DNA of 64,000 nucleotides from Coprinus comatus (taxonomy: Eukaryota; Basidiomycota; Agaricomycetes; Agaricales; Agaricaceae): assembly GCA_034638255.1 (NCBI GenBank), contig JAWPGT010000011.1:62001-126000 (forward strand), given 5' to 3'. The stretch's first letter is position 1, and the number at the start of each line of letters is the position of its first letter. This document shows, one piece after another, positions 46,056-58,800 of the stretch. Under the pieces are notes generated by a model. It saw nothing but the letters and a program-made list of their open reading frames with translations. It made no database searches and was not told the DNA's origin. The translations under genes were made by a program, and so were the position numbers.

Positions 46056-48406
46056 ATGTCTTCTTCAGTATGGGCTCGGGCTGCACGAACATGCCTTATC
46101 CGCCCCCGTATCGGCTCTGGACCCCTTCTTGGTCGCTCTTATGTACTTCTAGCCGCAAGGCCCAGCATTGGTGGTTCGTCTTCTCTTGTTACGCGTAAAT
46201 ATATCGCTAATGATTTTTATACAGCCTTACCTCGACCTGTATCTTTACTTGCGCGTTTCCAGTCATCCACTGCCACCCTCCTTTCAACAGAACCCAAAGT
46301 TGCTGCGTCGGCACCTGTCGAGGATGAGGCGCCTGCGTTGCCTTCTTTCATGTCGCTTCAGGGTGTTCTCGATGACCGTCTTTTGTCGGCACTCACCAAA
46401 AAACCTTTCCACCTTACGACAATGTCGCCTGTTCAAGCAGAAGTGCTCCCACTTTTACCCGAAATTGCCGAGCTATACAACCCTAACCAGGAAACCAAGG
46501 TCCTTCGTGACCTGCTTGTGCGAGCGAAGACTGGTACTGGTAAAACACTCGCTTTCCTTATCCCTGCAGTCGAAGCTCGCCTCAAGGATATCGCAGCACA
46601 GGTCAGCAGAGCCACGGCGGACAGTGGAATGGTCCCCAGCCAGAGCTTCTCTACTTCGGTTCGCAAGAGGTATGCTAGTCACAACACCGGTTGTGTCATT
46701 ATCAGTCCTACTCGTGAACTGGCTACCCAGATTGCCAGAGAGGCAACGAAGTTGACACAAGGTTTGGCTTCATTCGAGGTCCACTTGTTCGTGGGAGGAG
46801 AAAGCAAGGGTGCCCAGCTGAGGAGCTTTAGGCGTGGTACTCATGATATCATTGTTGCCACCCCTGGTCGTCTGAGGGATATCCTGCAAACATGTCCAGA
46901 AGTCGCCGAGAGTGTTGCTCAAACTAAGACTGTAAGCAAATCTATTCATACAAATATCAAATTTGTTCATAAACATCATTCTAGTACATTCTCGATGAGG
47001 CAGATACACTTTTGGATATGGGTTTCCAGCCTGATCTTCTTGCTATTCAACAATACATGCCCAAGTCCCCCGAACGCCAGACTCTTCTCTTTTCCGCCAC
47101 AGTTTCCCCTGCCATCCGTGATATCGCCAGAGCGTCTCTTGCGAAGCACCACCGTTATATTAATTGTGTTTCCAATGATACCTCTCCCGTCCATGCTCAT
47201 ATTCCTCAATACCATACCGTCCTCCCTTCCGCTGACCATCAGATACCCCATGTCCTCCGTACCATTGCCCATGACCAGCTTACCAACCCTGGGAAGTCGA
47301 AATCTATTGTCTTCCTGCCAACCACAAAAATGACGCAACTCTTCGCTGAACTTCTCCGTGAAGTTTCTCGTGATACCCTCCCTGCTGGACGGAATACTGC
47401 TATTTACGAAATTCATTCGAAGCGTTCGATGGATTCTCGTACCAGGGCCTCTAACCATTTCCGAAATGATAAATCGGGAGCGAGTGTCCTCGTAACCTCT
47501 GATGTATCTGCTCGCGGAGTCGACTATCCTGGTGTTACTCGTGTCATTCAGGTTGGTATCCCATCCAGTACTGAACAGTACATCCATCGTGTTGGACGAA
47601 CTGGTCGTGCTGGTACCCAAGGACGTGGAGATTTTATTCTTCTACCTTGGGAACGTGGCTTTGTCACATGGCAAATGACTCAAGTTCCCCTCAAGCCATT
47701 GACCGTGGATGACCTTGCTGCACAGTGTCTTGAAATTGCACAGAAGCACGATACTAATCCTGCAGCCTTCTTTGGTGGTGAAGCTCCTACCGTTCAAGCA
47801 TCCAGTTCATATATTAGTGCAAAGCCTTTGTACAAGTCGAAATTGGCACCGGTTGTGGAGGATATTAAGCGTACAACTAGTGAAATGCTTGGAAGGATGG
47901 ATGAGGAGGCTATCAATGAGACATTCATGTCTCTGCTTGGATATTATCTTGGAAAGACTGGTGAAATGAAGGTTAAGAAGACAGACATTTTGGAAGGTTG
48001 TAAGTCTTGGACTGTAGAGGCGTTGGGTCTTCAAAGTCCACCAAATATTTCTAAGGCTTTCATGGATAAGATGGGCCTTAGTAGTGGGGAGAGGATGGAT
48101 AAAGTCCGAAGAGGTGGTTTCAGAGAACCTAGGAGATCACCGTGGGTGGATAGAGGACAGGAAAGAGTGAGAAGCTCTTCATATGGTGGTGGTGAACGAA
48201 GAGGTGGGGATAAGCCGAGAACTCCATACGGTGGTGGACGTGAACGTTCGTTTGGAGGTAGTGAATATGGTGGTGAAAGGCGGCCCTACGAACAGAGAAG
48301 CAGTTCTGGGTTCGGTGGTCAAAGAAGGACTCACGAAGATAACGAGAAGTCTCATTGGATGTCAAGGGGTGCTCGTAAATCGACGAGATCCGAGGGTGCT
48401 TGGTGA
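46056..48406 (+). CDS. mitochondrial DEAD-box RNA helicase (Mss116-like)
   Basis: ATP-dependent RNA helicase; relatives such as yeast Mss116 help splice group I/II introns and remodel mitochondrial RNA. The ATG at 46056 opens an Arg/Ser-rich mitochondrial presequence (about 70 residues). The Q-motif region is FHLTTMSPVQ. The other motifs are I AKTGTGKT, Ia PTRELATQI, Ib TPGR, II DEAD, III SAT, V VTSDVSARGVDYPG and VI YIHRVGRTGRAG; all are intact. One intron (about 46931-46984) lies just before motif II, joining QTKT to YILDEADTLLDMG. The C-terminal 100 residues are Arg/Gly/Ser-rich (RGGFREPRRSPW, GGGERRGGDKPR), an RNA-binding tail as in Mss116. Ends at TGA 48404-48406. Confidence 0.93.
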
Positions 48407-49120
48407 TGATTCAGCGCTTGATATGCTTTTGTGCGTTAATATTACTTTTGGTATAGATTTCGGTGACTACTCTTATGCTACACCACTCTGATAGATTATT
48501 ATCCTGTATATTCATGGGTCTCTGTGCGTTGTTTCCAATTAATTTATACATGACACACCAGTGACCATGCTACTCATTTCATTTAATACGTATCACTGTT
48601 CCTGTTTCATTCAGTTTCATTGCCGAACCGAAGGTCATGTGGCGGTGTCTCTGCTTGTACCTGCTTGGTTCTATGGAAGACAGTGTGCACAGGTAATGGT
48701 TTCTGTGGGAGGGTTTATCTGCCGCTGATGAAAGAAGAATAAATTTTTATTGGTATAACAATTTCTATAAGCCTCTCAAATGATTTGAAAGAGTCAGGAT
48801 GATGTCTGTATGCACCCCTGGATGATAAACACCCGCTTAGAAGTAATTAATATTTGCTCTGAGGCCAGGCTGCGAGAGATACATTCAGAAGTTACATATT
48901 TGGGTTAAATAGCCCAAAGACTTGACCGATATTTTCTGAACATCACAGAGATGTCCTCTCTTTCCTCGGCCGAACTGATGGCGAATTGGGATGTGGCGGT
49001 GACGGACCGGTGATGCACATGATGACGGCGCGAGAGAGGCATGTGACGTGACTTTCCGCGTCTATGTTGCGGTCACCGTTCGATTGTGACATTAACGGTT
49101 GCTGGTTGTCCTTTACCGCC
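48407..49120. other. intergenic, no gene seen
   Basis: 3' flank of the helicase and promoter of the RING protein. An in-frame ATG at 49064 could extend the next gene by 19 codons. No other feature recognised. Confidence 0.5.
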
Positions 49121-52100
49121 ATGTTTCCTCTTCAGCCTGCTTTCCAGTCGTATTCAGTGCCCACGTCGCCCGCGGTATCTCGTTCATCCAAAAATTATCC
49201 TGTAACTCCTCAACGGGCTTCTCGCCAACAGCAACGCCATACACAATCTTTCTACAGGTCTCCCCTCACCCCTTCAACTCCATATTCTCCCCTCGGCTTG
49301 CGTTCGAGCGATTCCACCAACTCTTCAATCTTAACCACGCCTGATAGTCTAAGCCTAAACCTCAAAAGGCGCATCGCTTTTGCACCAGGATCTCCTGAAA
49401 TACTACGGGCATCAAGTTCAAGCCAGGATAAAAGTGTCGCTGATGTTGCCCCAAACTGGAGGTCTAGAGCCAACGAAAATGGTATTAGAGTGACTTCCAA
49501 CAACAGGCAACACGCTCAAGACACCCACTTCAGTGAAGATGAGGGTAATGATCTTGTGCATTCTGTTTGGAAGCTGAGCTTAACGAGGTGCATATAGTCA
49601 CAGACCTTAGCATGTCCGACGCTGGGAATGACTCTAGTATACTTTCTGCAGAAGGTGACAGCTTTACTAGCGCATATATTCTAATTACTGATACATCGTT
49701 TACTCAGCCCTACTCCCTCCGTTTCCTTCCAGAGCCCCACAACAGGCACCGGGCATTGGCAGGCCTCGAACCCAATCGCATAGCTATCTCCCTCCTCATT
49801 CGCAAACTTTTTCTCCAAATGTTCGTCGCAACAACGAACGCATGACAATGCCCGAATCGCCAATTCGTGCGCGCCAATCACAAAACCAACCCATAAGCCT
49901 TCTGTCAACGCCCCCACCAAATCGCAACCTTGTCAATCAGTTGAAGCTGAAAGGGAGCTCAACTGATCCGGCACATACCCGTAGACGTGAAGCCTTTGGT
50001 GTGGTATGCATGCCTTTCCCCCCCTCTATAAGTGAATATATGCTCACATTTGGGTAAAGATACGGACACCACAAAATATGAATACGAGTCTGAACCTTGG
50101 CTATTCGAATGATATATCCATGGAACTATTTAACATCGACGAGCATGAATACGAACAAGACGTAAATTATGAAATCCCTCGGGAAGATGAATCTTTTTCT
50201 CTTAACTTACAAGCACATCAAGCGAATACTTTTGGATACCTCAATTACAGTTACCCGACATTCCCCCAGTACAATAACTCCGATCCCTTCCAAACCAACA
50301 GCGCCCCCCTTGGCTATGGAAACCTGAGCCTTACAGAGAGTGTAGAGCACCACTTCCATTCCTTACAGCAACAGCAAAATGCGAACAGATTCAATCATCA
50401 GTCCCAGCTTCCGCGGGCCCATCGAGAAGCGAGGAAACCGAATACCTCGAGCTCTGGATACGTTCAACCTACCCATGTACCGATTCCCTCGGGCAATTCG
50501 TCGCTTCCCATCATACAAAAATCCACAATACTCCCACCTCCACGACATGCCAACTCACTGACTATACCACCACCGCCGCCACAAGTGCTATCTACCCCTG
50601 CAATTGCGACCGATTGTTCAGTATGCTTGGTTGAAAATCCTTCCAGTCTCGCAATTTTGAAGCCTTGTGACCACCCCCTTTGCTCCACATGTTTGACTAG
50701 CGCCCTCAACATTGTGGGCGAGAAAGATATGGAATGTGCTGTATGCAAACAAGGAGTACAAGATTTCAAACTGGTCGTCAACTCCAAGGGCAGGTCCGCC
50801 GATACATCTGGTAAGAAATCTCGCTTTTTCACTTGACCATTTCTTTCTAACACCGTTATTAGGAGCTCGTAAAGAGTCTACTCATAAAGGACAATCCTTC
50901 TTGGAGCCAAATTTCTCTTCCCCGGATAGCTCTGTCCTGGTAGATGAAATCCAGAGCCTTAATGAAAGCTTCAGTGATCTGGAAAGTGGATTTGAATTTG
51001 GTGTGGACTTCTCCCCAGGAGAAATTCGTGCGAGCACTCCCAAGCTAGAGAGTAGTCTCATGCTAGAAGATGATTTCAGTGTGTCAACACCTGTCAAACG
51101 TGAACCAACCAAACCTGTTGGAAACGTTATCTTGAGAATAGATAATGTGCCATGGGTATATACATTCATTAACCTTGTCTGTAACACTTACTAATATTGT
51201 CGTAGGACATAACTCCTTCCCAAGTTAGCAGTTGGTTGCAACAGCCCATAGAGCGTGTCTATGTTCTTTTGGATGACAAGGGCAAGACTATGAGTCATGC
51301 ATATGTTGAGATTCGAGATCAACGGATTGCTGGAGCTATTCTGCGAGGTGAAGCTGCTACACCTGATGGAAGGAAAAAGGAGCGAGGTAGTGTCTTGGGA
51401 AAAGGACGTCGTGCCCGTGGTGTCACTATCACTCGAAGCAGCCAGGAGGAGCTCATGGCGGATGTAAGTTCGCATGTTTCGATTACTATTAGCTGAGGTC
51501 TTGACATATACCTAGCTGTTCCCGCGTTGGAGAGGTGCATTTAATGGTTCACGCCCATCTCTTGCAGGCCTACAAGGAGATCGAATCATTCAAGCGCTTG
51601 AAGGTGGACTCCTTACAGAGCATGAAGTTACGGGACTGTTGTATCTGATTCGAGAACCTGACGTGAGTGGGTTACTCTTTGATGCAAAAGGATATTCTAA
51701 TAGTTTTGGCAGTCGCATTTCCTAAAGGTTCCCTCCCTTCCCTTCCATTCACTTGTGAACATCCTGAGCAAGTTCCCATCGGATATCGATAGCCGAGTCT
51801 TCTGGTCTTCGAGCGTGAGGGATATGCTATTCGGTATGTGACTATATACGTTTCATCCTTTCTGCTAATGATATAATCATATATCCTTCCCAATGAAGAT
51901 GTTGCGTATGGTAAGCCGTATACCTTCGTACTCGTGTTATTCATCTAATCCCCTTTTATAGCTGCTGTCGAAGTGCTTCTTACCCGCCTCGATTCACTGC
52001 GAGATGAACCATCGACCAGAGCTAAAAATGATCCTGGTTACAGCATGGAACTTGTGGTTGACTTGGTTCAGACTGTCCTCCGTTGCCAAGGTAAGACATT

Positions 52101-52373
52101 CTTCTAATGTCTTGTATTGAGCTAACTCCCTCTACCATAGCTTTCACTAGTCAACAAATCGCAAAACTCGCCAGCCTCGCCAAATCCAAATCAATCCCTA
52201 TTCATTATGTCTACTCTTCCGCCAACGATCTTCTGCAAAATGACGTCTTGGCTAGGGTTATGAGGAATACTGATGGCCAATCCGAAGAATATTTTGGGAA
52301 GATTGCGGAAGAATTTGGCGTCGAGGCTGAACTAGTGCAGGCACTAGCTCAACGTTTAGCGAACCTTTCATGA
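49121..52373 (+). CDS. RING-finger protein with an RNA-recognition-type domain
   Basis: Long, mostly disordered protein. The ATG at 49121 (GCCATGT context) is preferred over the in-frame ATG at 49064. Ser/Pro-rich N-terminal exons lead to an exon starting NMNTSLNLGYSNDISMELFN. A RING finger lies at about 50615-50775: CSVCLVENPSSLAILKPCDH, then PLCSTC and ECAVC, a C3HC4-like pattern suggesting E3 ubiquitin ligase activity. Downstream, VILRIDNVPWDITPSQVSSW and SHAYVEIRDQRIAGAIL (across an intron near 51155-51205) look like RNP2 and RNP1 of an RRM. A helical C-terminal region follows (LLTEHEVTGLLYLIREPD, ...), ending ALAQRLANLS and TGA. RING before RRM recalls Not4/CNOT4, but the long N-terminus and C-terminus differ. 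About ten exons. Confidence 0.8.
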
Positions 52374-52687
52374 CCTGTTATGAAATAATTCTTTCTCACA
52401 TACCGTCGCAACGTTTTCCTCTCTACAGCTTTCTTTGTTTTCATGGTCTAAGATTGTCGCATACCTGTAATGATGTTCTGGCATACGTAAACCGCATAGA
52501 TAAATACAAGTGTCCGCTAGGCGGATTGTGTAGCAATATTTAATGATTCACTCATCAATGGATTAAAAGAATTCCGAGTATTGACCAAAATTACGAGACC
52601 GAATATAAAAAGGAGTGGTGCCAGAATGATACAAAGAATGATTACAATAAGTGATTGAATAAAGCTGGCATGTATTAATGGCCAGAA
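52374..52687. other. intergenic between convergent genes
   Basis: 3' flanks only. Nothing recognised. Confidence 0.5.
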
Positions 52688-55342
52688 TTAGGGAGCAGTA
52701 AGCCCGTATTTCCTCTCGTGACGCAACCAGTCAATGCCTTGAACCTCTTCCTCATCATCCTCACTAGTCCTTCGCCCAAAACCCCCACGTTGCCAATTTT
52801 GATCCCATTCTAATCCTTCGCCATCCTCTTGCGTCTGACCCAAGTTACTTCTACGACCCCGAAGTCCACGTACAAGTGTATCCGTACCACCAAGAGCTGA
52901 ACTGAAAGATGAGATACGTAGACGACTCGTGTTGATTGCATTTGAGGAACCATTAGGGGCATTAGGATAAGGAGAGTTTGTTAAATGTTTACGAAGTGAA
53001 CGGATAGATTGTTGACGCTTTGAGGGACTAACATTTTAGCCAAGTTTAATTCACCTTCGCCTTCTTCAGAAGATGTAGAATCATATTCGGAAGAGGAAGG
53101 TGAATGGGAGAAGGAAAAGGAGATGTCGATATTGGTGTTGGTGTTGGTGTTGATGGTTGGAGTTGTAGTTGTAGTTGTAGTCGTGTTCATGGTTGCATTC
53201 GTGGTTGCGATCATGTTTGTGGGATATCGTTGTAGATATTGTTTGGATGAGGAAGAGGAAGAAGAGTTTGGAGGAAAGAATGGGGAAGGTAGATTTGAAG
53301 TCGAAGTATAATTTGGGTTCGTTGTGAATGCAGATGCGGACGCGGATACGGATGTAGTTGTAGTTGTAGATGGGGAAGTTAAATGAGATATTGGTGTTGT
53401 TGATATCATTCCATAACCATACCATCCATCACATTCTACTCTTGTTCTTGATAAACTAGGTACTCGAAGTCGATCATATTCTTCATTTCTGTTTTTCCCT
53501 TTTCCTTTTCCTTTCTTCGTCTTTGTCTTCATCTTCGTCTTCGTCTTGTTTTTTGTAGTGTTTTTCGTTTTTGTGGAAGTGAGAGTAAGACTACTACTAC
53601 TAGAGGTTTTAACCATATTACGCCCTCGTCCTCGATTTTCATCTTCTTTATAATTTGGAGTTGTTGTACCACTACCATTTCCATGAATTTGATGATGACG
53701 AGGATGAGGATGATGAGGATGTCGAGTAATAGATGAAGTTCGACTACCAGGTGCACTTCGACATACAACTCGAGTTTTAATCACTTGACTTTCACTTCTT
53801 GTTGACCTTCCACATTCTAGTTTCAAAAATAAAGCTGGTGGTGGAGGTAATGGTGGTGGAGAGGATAATGAAGGTGAATTCGTATGGTCTGCTAATCCAG
53901 AAGAACGACGTGTTGTCGTATTATTATTATTATTAATATTATTGTGATTATTATTGTGTTGATGATGGTATCGTTTTGATGAACGTGCAAGTGTAGTTTG
54001 AGAAAGTGAAGAACGAGTGGATCGAAGTGTTTTATATGTTGTTGCCGAAGTCGAAGTCGAAATATCTTGATTTGCTATTAATGATGTTGTACCTGATGAA
54101 AAATTAGGTCCACCAAAATTCCCTCCTCCACCGAAAAGAACGGCACGAGCTACCGTGTCTAACCATTTCTTTGGTAAAGGAGGTTCTGGTTGCGATTCAT
54201 CTCGGTCTCGGGTATGACTATTATTAGAATTATCTCTATCCTCGAAATTTGAATTTGAATTTGTTGTTGAATTCAAGTTTGAATCATTGTCAGCCACTAA
54301 GGCCCGGATACGAGAATGAACCGGAGTTGAATTACATCTAACTTGAATGTCGGGAGTGGATAACATAGGGCGGAGGTATGTCCCCGCAAGGGAAGGCCGA
54401 GGTTGATGGATGATGTTGACGGGAGAATCTTGATTTGTAGCAGTGGCGATTGATGATTTTGATGCTTGTTTTTGTAACGAACGTTGAGCTGCGGATAGCC
54501 GTCGTTCCGGTCGTGGTTGTTGAAATTGATGAAAATGGGAAGGAGTTAAATAGCGAGGCTTAGGTGTTGGTTCACCAAGATCTTCATACGATGAAGTCAT
54601 GAAAGGAGTTTGAGGTTCACTCGATTCGATACTGCGAGAACTGTCTCTACGTGAGAGATATTGATATTGTTGTCTTGTTACAAGGGGTGATAGGGGTGAT
54701 TGAGGTCGAGTTTGTGAATGTTCGGGATTGGAATTCGGATTACTATCATCTTCGGTAGATGATTGTCTTGCAGAACTGGAAGAACGACTTGTCATTGCTA
54801 CTCCACCAACTCCACTGACCAAACCGGTCAAGAATCCAACAACTGCAGCTCCCATACCCGATTTCTTCCCAGTTTGTGAAGCAGTTTCGTTAGACTTTGA
54901 AACATGAGATTCGATACGTTCGGATTCCGGAGTAAATACTCTTGTCTCTTTGTACCCGGCTTCTTGAAGGAGATCTTCAAGACGTTCGTATGTCTTTGAT
55001 CTCCCGCGTCTATGAAGAGGAACGCGTCCGAGATCAGCAGGATATCGCTGTTGTCTACGATTATTCCTGGGTGGAGGGGTTGAGGGCAGAGGAGGGGATG
55101 AAGATGAGTTGGAGGCTGATTGAGTTAGGCTTGGAGAAGGTGGCGAGGCAGGATGTATGTGTGGCTAATAAGTGGCAATTAATTAATAAATGGTTTATGA
55201 AAGAATAAAGAATATTCATACTTGATCCATGGCGGAGTACGCCGTTGAAGAGTTGGAAGAGCCAGAATACAGCAGTTGATGTTGAGTTGCGAAGAGGGAA
55301 TAAAGACAAGACGGCCAGAGTTGCCATCAATTTCAAACTCAT
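52688..55342 (-). CDS. low-complexity protein with N-terminal membrane segment; apparent frameshift
   Basis: The ATG at 55342 gives MSLKLMATLAVLSLFPLRNS then TAVFWLFQLF, a likely signal anchor. An intron (about 55234-55125) leads to a long exon: PPPRNNRRQQRYPADLGRVP, YERLEDLLQEAGYKETRVF, GAAVVGFLTGLVSGVGGVAM (a second hydrophobic stretch), then Ser/Thr/Asn/His-rich repeats (poly-N around 53905-53960; TNTNTN around 53125-53160). The frame ends at 52981, but an adjacent frame continues with clear coding character (KRQQSIRSLRKHL, VRGLRGRRSNLGQTQ, GIDWLRHERKYGLTAP) to TAA 52688. The switch lies near 53003-53030, where one base appears missing in the GTCCCTCAAAG context, and I see no intron that could bridge it. 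Function unknown. Confidence 0.6.
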
Positions 55343-55543
55343 CCCCACATACACTGCCTTAGTCAGCCTAATACACTAATCTCATCACAGACAATGATAA
55401 TCCAGAATAATCCTCACTCCTGCTCACAACTCCGCAACGGGATATATTATACCACAACGTAAACAACCTATAAAAAAATACCTCAGGCACTGGCCACAGT
55501 GGCGTTTCTGGGTTGCACAGCCACCATTACCCCACACGGAATT

Positions 55544-55549
55544 AAAAAA
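55544..55549 (-). terminator. RNA polymerase III terminator of tRNA-Gln
   Basis: Run of six T on the minus strand starting four bases after the tRNA 3' end, the usual Pol III stop signal. Confidence 0.8.
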
Positions 55550-55553
55550 GATG

Positions 55554-55632
55554 AGGTGCTACCAGGGTTCGAACCTGGGTTTCGGGAATGTTATTTCAAA
55601 ATCCCGAGTGATAACCACTACACTATAGCACC
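55554..55632 (-). tRNA. tRNA-Gln (anticodon UUG) with a 7-nt intron
   Basis: Minus-strand gene. The acceptor stem GGTGCTA pairs perfectly with TAGCACC. The D arm carries TAGTGTAGTGGTTATCA (A-box-like). The anticodon stem is CGGGA/TCCCG with loop TTTTGAA (anticodon TTG), interrupted after the anticodon by seven bases (ATAACAT or an equivalent register). The T arm is CCAGG-TTCGAA-CCTGG (B-box GGTTCGAACC). Without the intron the length is 72. The body closely resembles eukaryotic tRNA-Gln, especially the start GGTxCTATAGTGTAGTGGTT. Confidence 0.93.
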
Positions 55633-55858
55633 TTGACCAAATGGACTTCTTTGGTGTTTACGTTCCGCCAGCCCGGAGCCCTTGGATGTGTCGGTCCATA
55701 TATCACATGGGTACCTGCTATGAGGGGCTATTCACATGTAACTCAAGTTAGCTATCACTGTCTCGATTTACTCACCTCTTCTGCTGGCAACAAAGACGGA
55801 AGGTTGCAGACACTTGTGCTAGTCTATCTGCAAAAGGTTTTCCAGACAGTCTTCCACC

Positions 55859-58800
55859 ATGGCTGTCTTCTCGAAACCACTCCCGTTTCTCCAACACCCA
55901 CCATCCAAACGGACCGCGGTGGTTATTCTATGTGCTTTCTTGCTGTTTCGTGCACTTCCTGGGAGTGTCCTGCAGAATATACGGGATAAAGCATCTGCGA
56001 GGGCGAATGGCAAAGGAAAGGATTTGGCTGATGAGCAGTTCAAGCAAGCGTTACAACAAATCTATGAAGAAGATGAGAATGGACGCATGTTTCTCCTGGT
56101 TCCTTACGATAATAAAGTACAAAGGGTAAGCGTTCTTCTCCTTTGTATGTTTCCTATTTGTGTAGAAATGCTGTAACTTTGTGTTCTATAACGACACATA
56201 ACCTGGGTCCGAGTAATGAACTCTTCTCTTCTACGACAACGTTGATTATCGCCCCTCACTCATTCCATATTCAATTGCTTACTACCCCTAACTTGATCCT
56301 GAAACCCATTTTTTGTAGATACCGCTACCAACTCCATCAGCACATACATCAGACAAAGCATCCTTCCCACCACTCTCTGCAGCATCTCAGACAAAACCAA
56401 ACATTGACATTGCTTTCTTGCGACAACTACAAGCTATTATACTACGTATCGTATTTCCAACCAAGGCATTATGGAAAAACAAGGAATTGGGCATCGTTTT
56501 CATGCATTCGAGTTTCTTGATTCTTCGAACGGTACTTAGTGTTATGGTTGCTCGCTTGGATGGTCGTATTGTTCGCGACTTGGTATGTTCTCGTCATCGG
56601 AATACCTTACCGATATTAATTTCCGTTTTAATAGGTTAAAGCGGATGGCAAAGGCTTCCTCAAAGGTCTAGCATTATGGTTCTTACTTGCTATTCCAAGC
56701 ACATACACAAACTCAATGGTATGTCCAATCACTCAATTTAAAATCTCTTGAACATTCCCGTGTAGATTCTTAGTTTTCATTTTCGTTTTCGTTTTAGATT
56801 CGTCACTTACAAGAAGTCCTTCACCTACGTGTGAGAACGAAATTAACGAGTTACATACATGATCTCTATTTCGATTCATATCCTCAAGCAAGATATTACC
56901 AAGTTGGACTTAGTGGTACACTTGAAGGTGTTGATCAATACATTACCGCAGACGTTGACGCTTGGGCAGGAAGTTTAGCTGGTCTATAGTAAGTTTCCCC
57001 AATCACCTATTTATAATTTCTACATATTGTTTCGGTGATTACTGATAACTGATATTTTTACGTATAGCGGAAACCTCCTTAAACCCACTCTCGACATTGT
57101 TCTATTCACTTCACAATTATCCAAATCACTCGGTGTTCGTGGAACTCTACTCTTGATGTTGAATTACTATGCCACGGTTAGGATTCTACGGTTCGTAGTC
57201 AAACTATATTTATCTAGGAGATTCAATTCGCTCACCTCGTTAAATCAATAGAGCTGTCACACCTGCTTTTGGTCGTTTGGCTGCTGTAGAAGCTCGTTTG
57301 GAAGGTGAATACAGACGCGGTGTAGGTCGTGTAGGTAGGGAAAGTGAAGAAGTAGCGTAAGTGTCAAAAACTAAAAATCCCTCATAAACCTGCGAATACT
57401 GATGCAGGGTGTGTGTGTGGTTGAATTTTTATTATTATAGATTTTACGATGGTGGTGGACGAGAAAAAGCTATTCTTTCAAGTGCTTATCTCCGTCTAAT
57501 TAAACATGTCAATTCGATTTATAAGATTCGTATTGCATATGAATGGACGGAGGATTATGTTATTAAGTATTTGTGGTCTGCTGCTGGTTATGCTTTGATT
57601 GCTGTTCCTCTTTTATTTACTCGTACGAAACGATCGCTTGGGATTCAAACGGATTCGGAATCAGTTGTTCCTGTGGTTTCTTCATCGAAAGCTAAAGATG
57701 ATGCTGTTGCTGGTCGAACTGAAAGTACGTTTTACGTTTCCTTCCTTCTTCAACTCCTTATCCTTATCCTTATCCTCCTTATCTATTTCATGGTGTCACA
57801 ATTATTAACCGTCTTTAATAGCATATATCTCAAATCGCCGATTACTATTAAGTTTAGCAGATGCAGGAGGAAGATTGATGTATGCTTATAAAGATTTATT
57901 GGAACTAGCAGGATTAACAACGAGGTTATATACTTTAATTTCAACATTACACAACCTACCAAAAACACCTGAAGGTGGTGTTAGTGAAGATGGTTCTATT
58001 GAAATTAGGAATATTGACGTTGCCGTTCCTAATAGTGGTGAGTTCTTCTCCTCATTACTCTCTCTCTCTCTTTCTCTCTCTCTCTAATAATACTTGTTCA
58101 AATCTAATTAGGCGATGCACCTCCTCTTGTTAAAAATCTTTCACTTGTGATCAAACAAGGCGAACATCTAATGATAACAGGATCAAATGGAGTAGGTAAA
58201 ACAGCTGTAGCTAGAGTATTAGCAGGATTATGGTCCCCATCCAACTCAACCTCAACCTTAACCTCAACAACACCAATACTCAAAACCCCACAAAACGCTC
58301 ACTCTCATACCAATCCATCAGTCTTTGTCGTTCCACAAAGAGCTTATATGGTAGTTGGTAGTCTTTTGGATCAAGTGATTTATCCACATACGTATGAAGA
58401 GTTTAAAAAGAATGGAAGGAGTTTTGATGAGTTGGAAGAGATTTTGGAAAAGGTGTTTTTGAAGTATTTACCGGAACGTGAAGGTGGTTGGTTTACTAGG
58501 AAGGAATGGAGAGACGTTTTGAGTGGTGGTGAGAAACAACGAGTTAGTCCTATTTTTTTTTTTTTGGAATTGTTATTGAATGTTGAATGTTGATACTGAT
58601 TCTTTTCTTTTTCTTTGTGTGGTGTGTTGTTAGATGGGATTGGCTCGTGTGTTTTATCATCGTCCAAAGTTTGCTGTTTTGGATGAATGTACGAGTGCGG
58701 TATCAAGCGACGTTGAAGGTAGAATGTATGAATCATTGAAAGCTATCGGTGTCACTTTAATCACAATTTCTCTCCGGTAAGTCGTCAAACCTTTCCCCCC

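Noticed and set aside
46976..47620. 214-codon minus-strand frame opposite the DEAD-box helicase
   Set aside because: Antisense to helicase motifs II-VI, which are fully conserved on the plus strand; a shadow frame.
53123..53425. Valine/leucine-rich frames on either strand over the low-complexity gene
   Set aside because: They arise from the GTTGGT/ACCAAC-type repeats of the Asn/Thr-rich coding sequence read in other frames or on the other strand.
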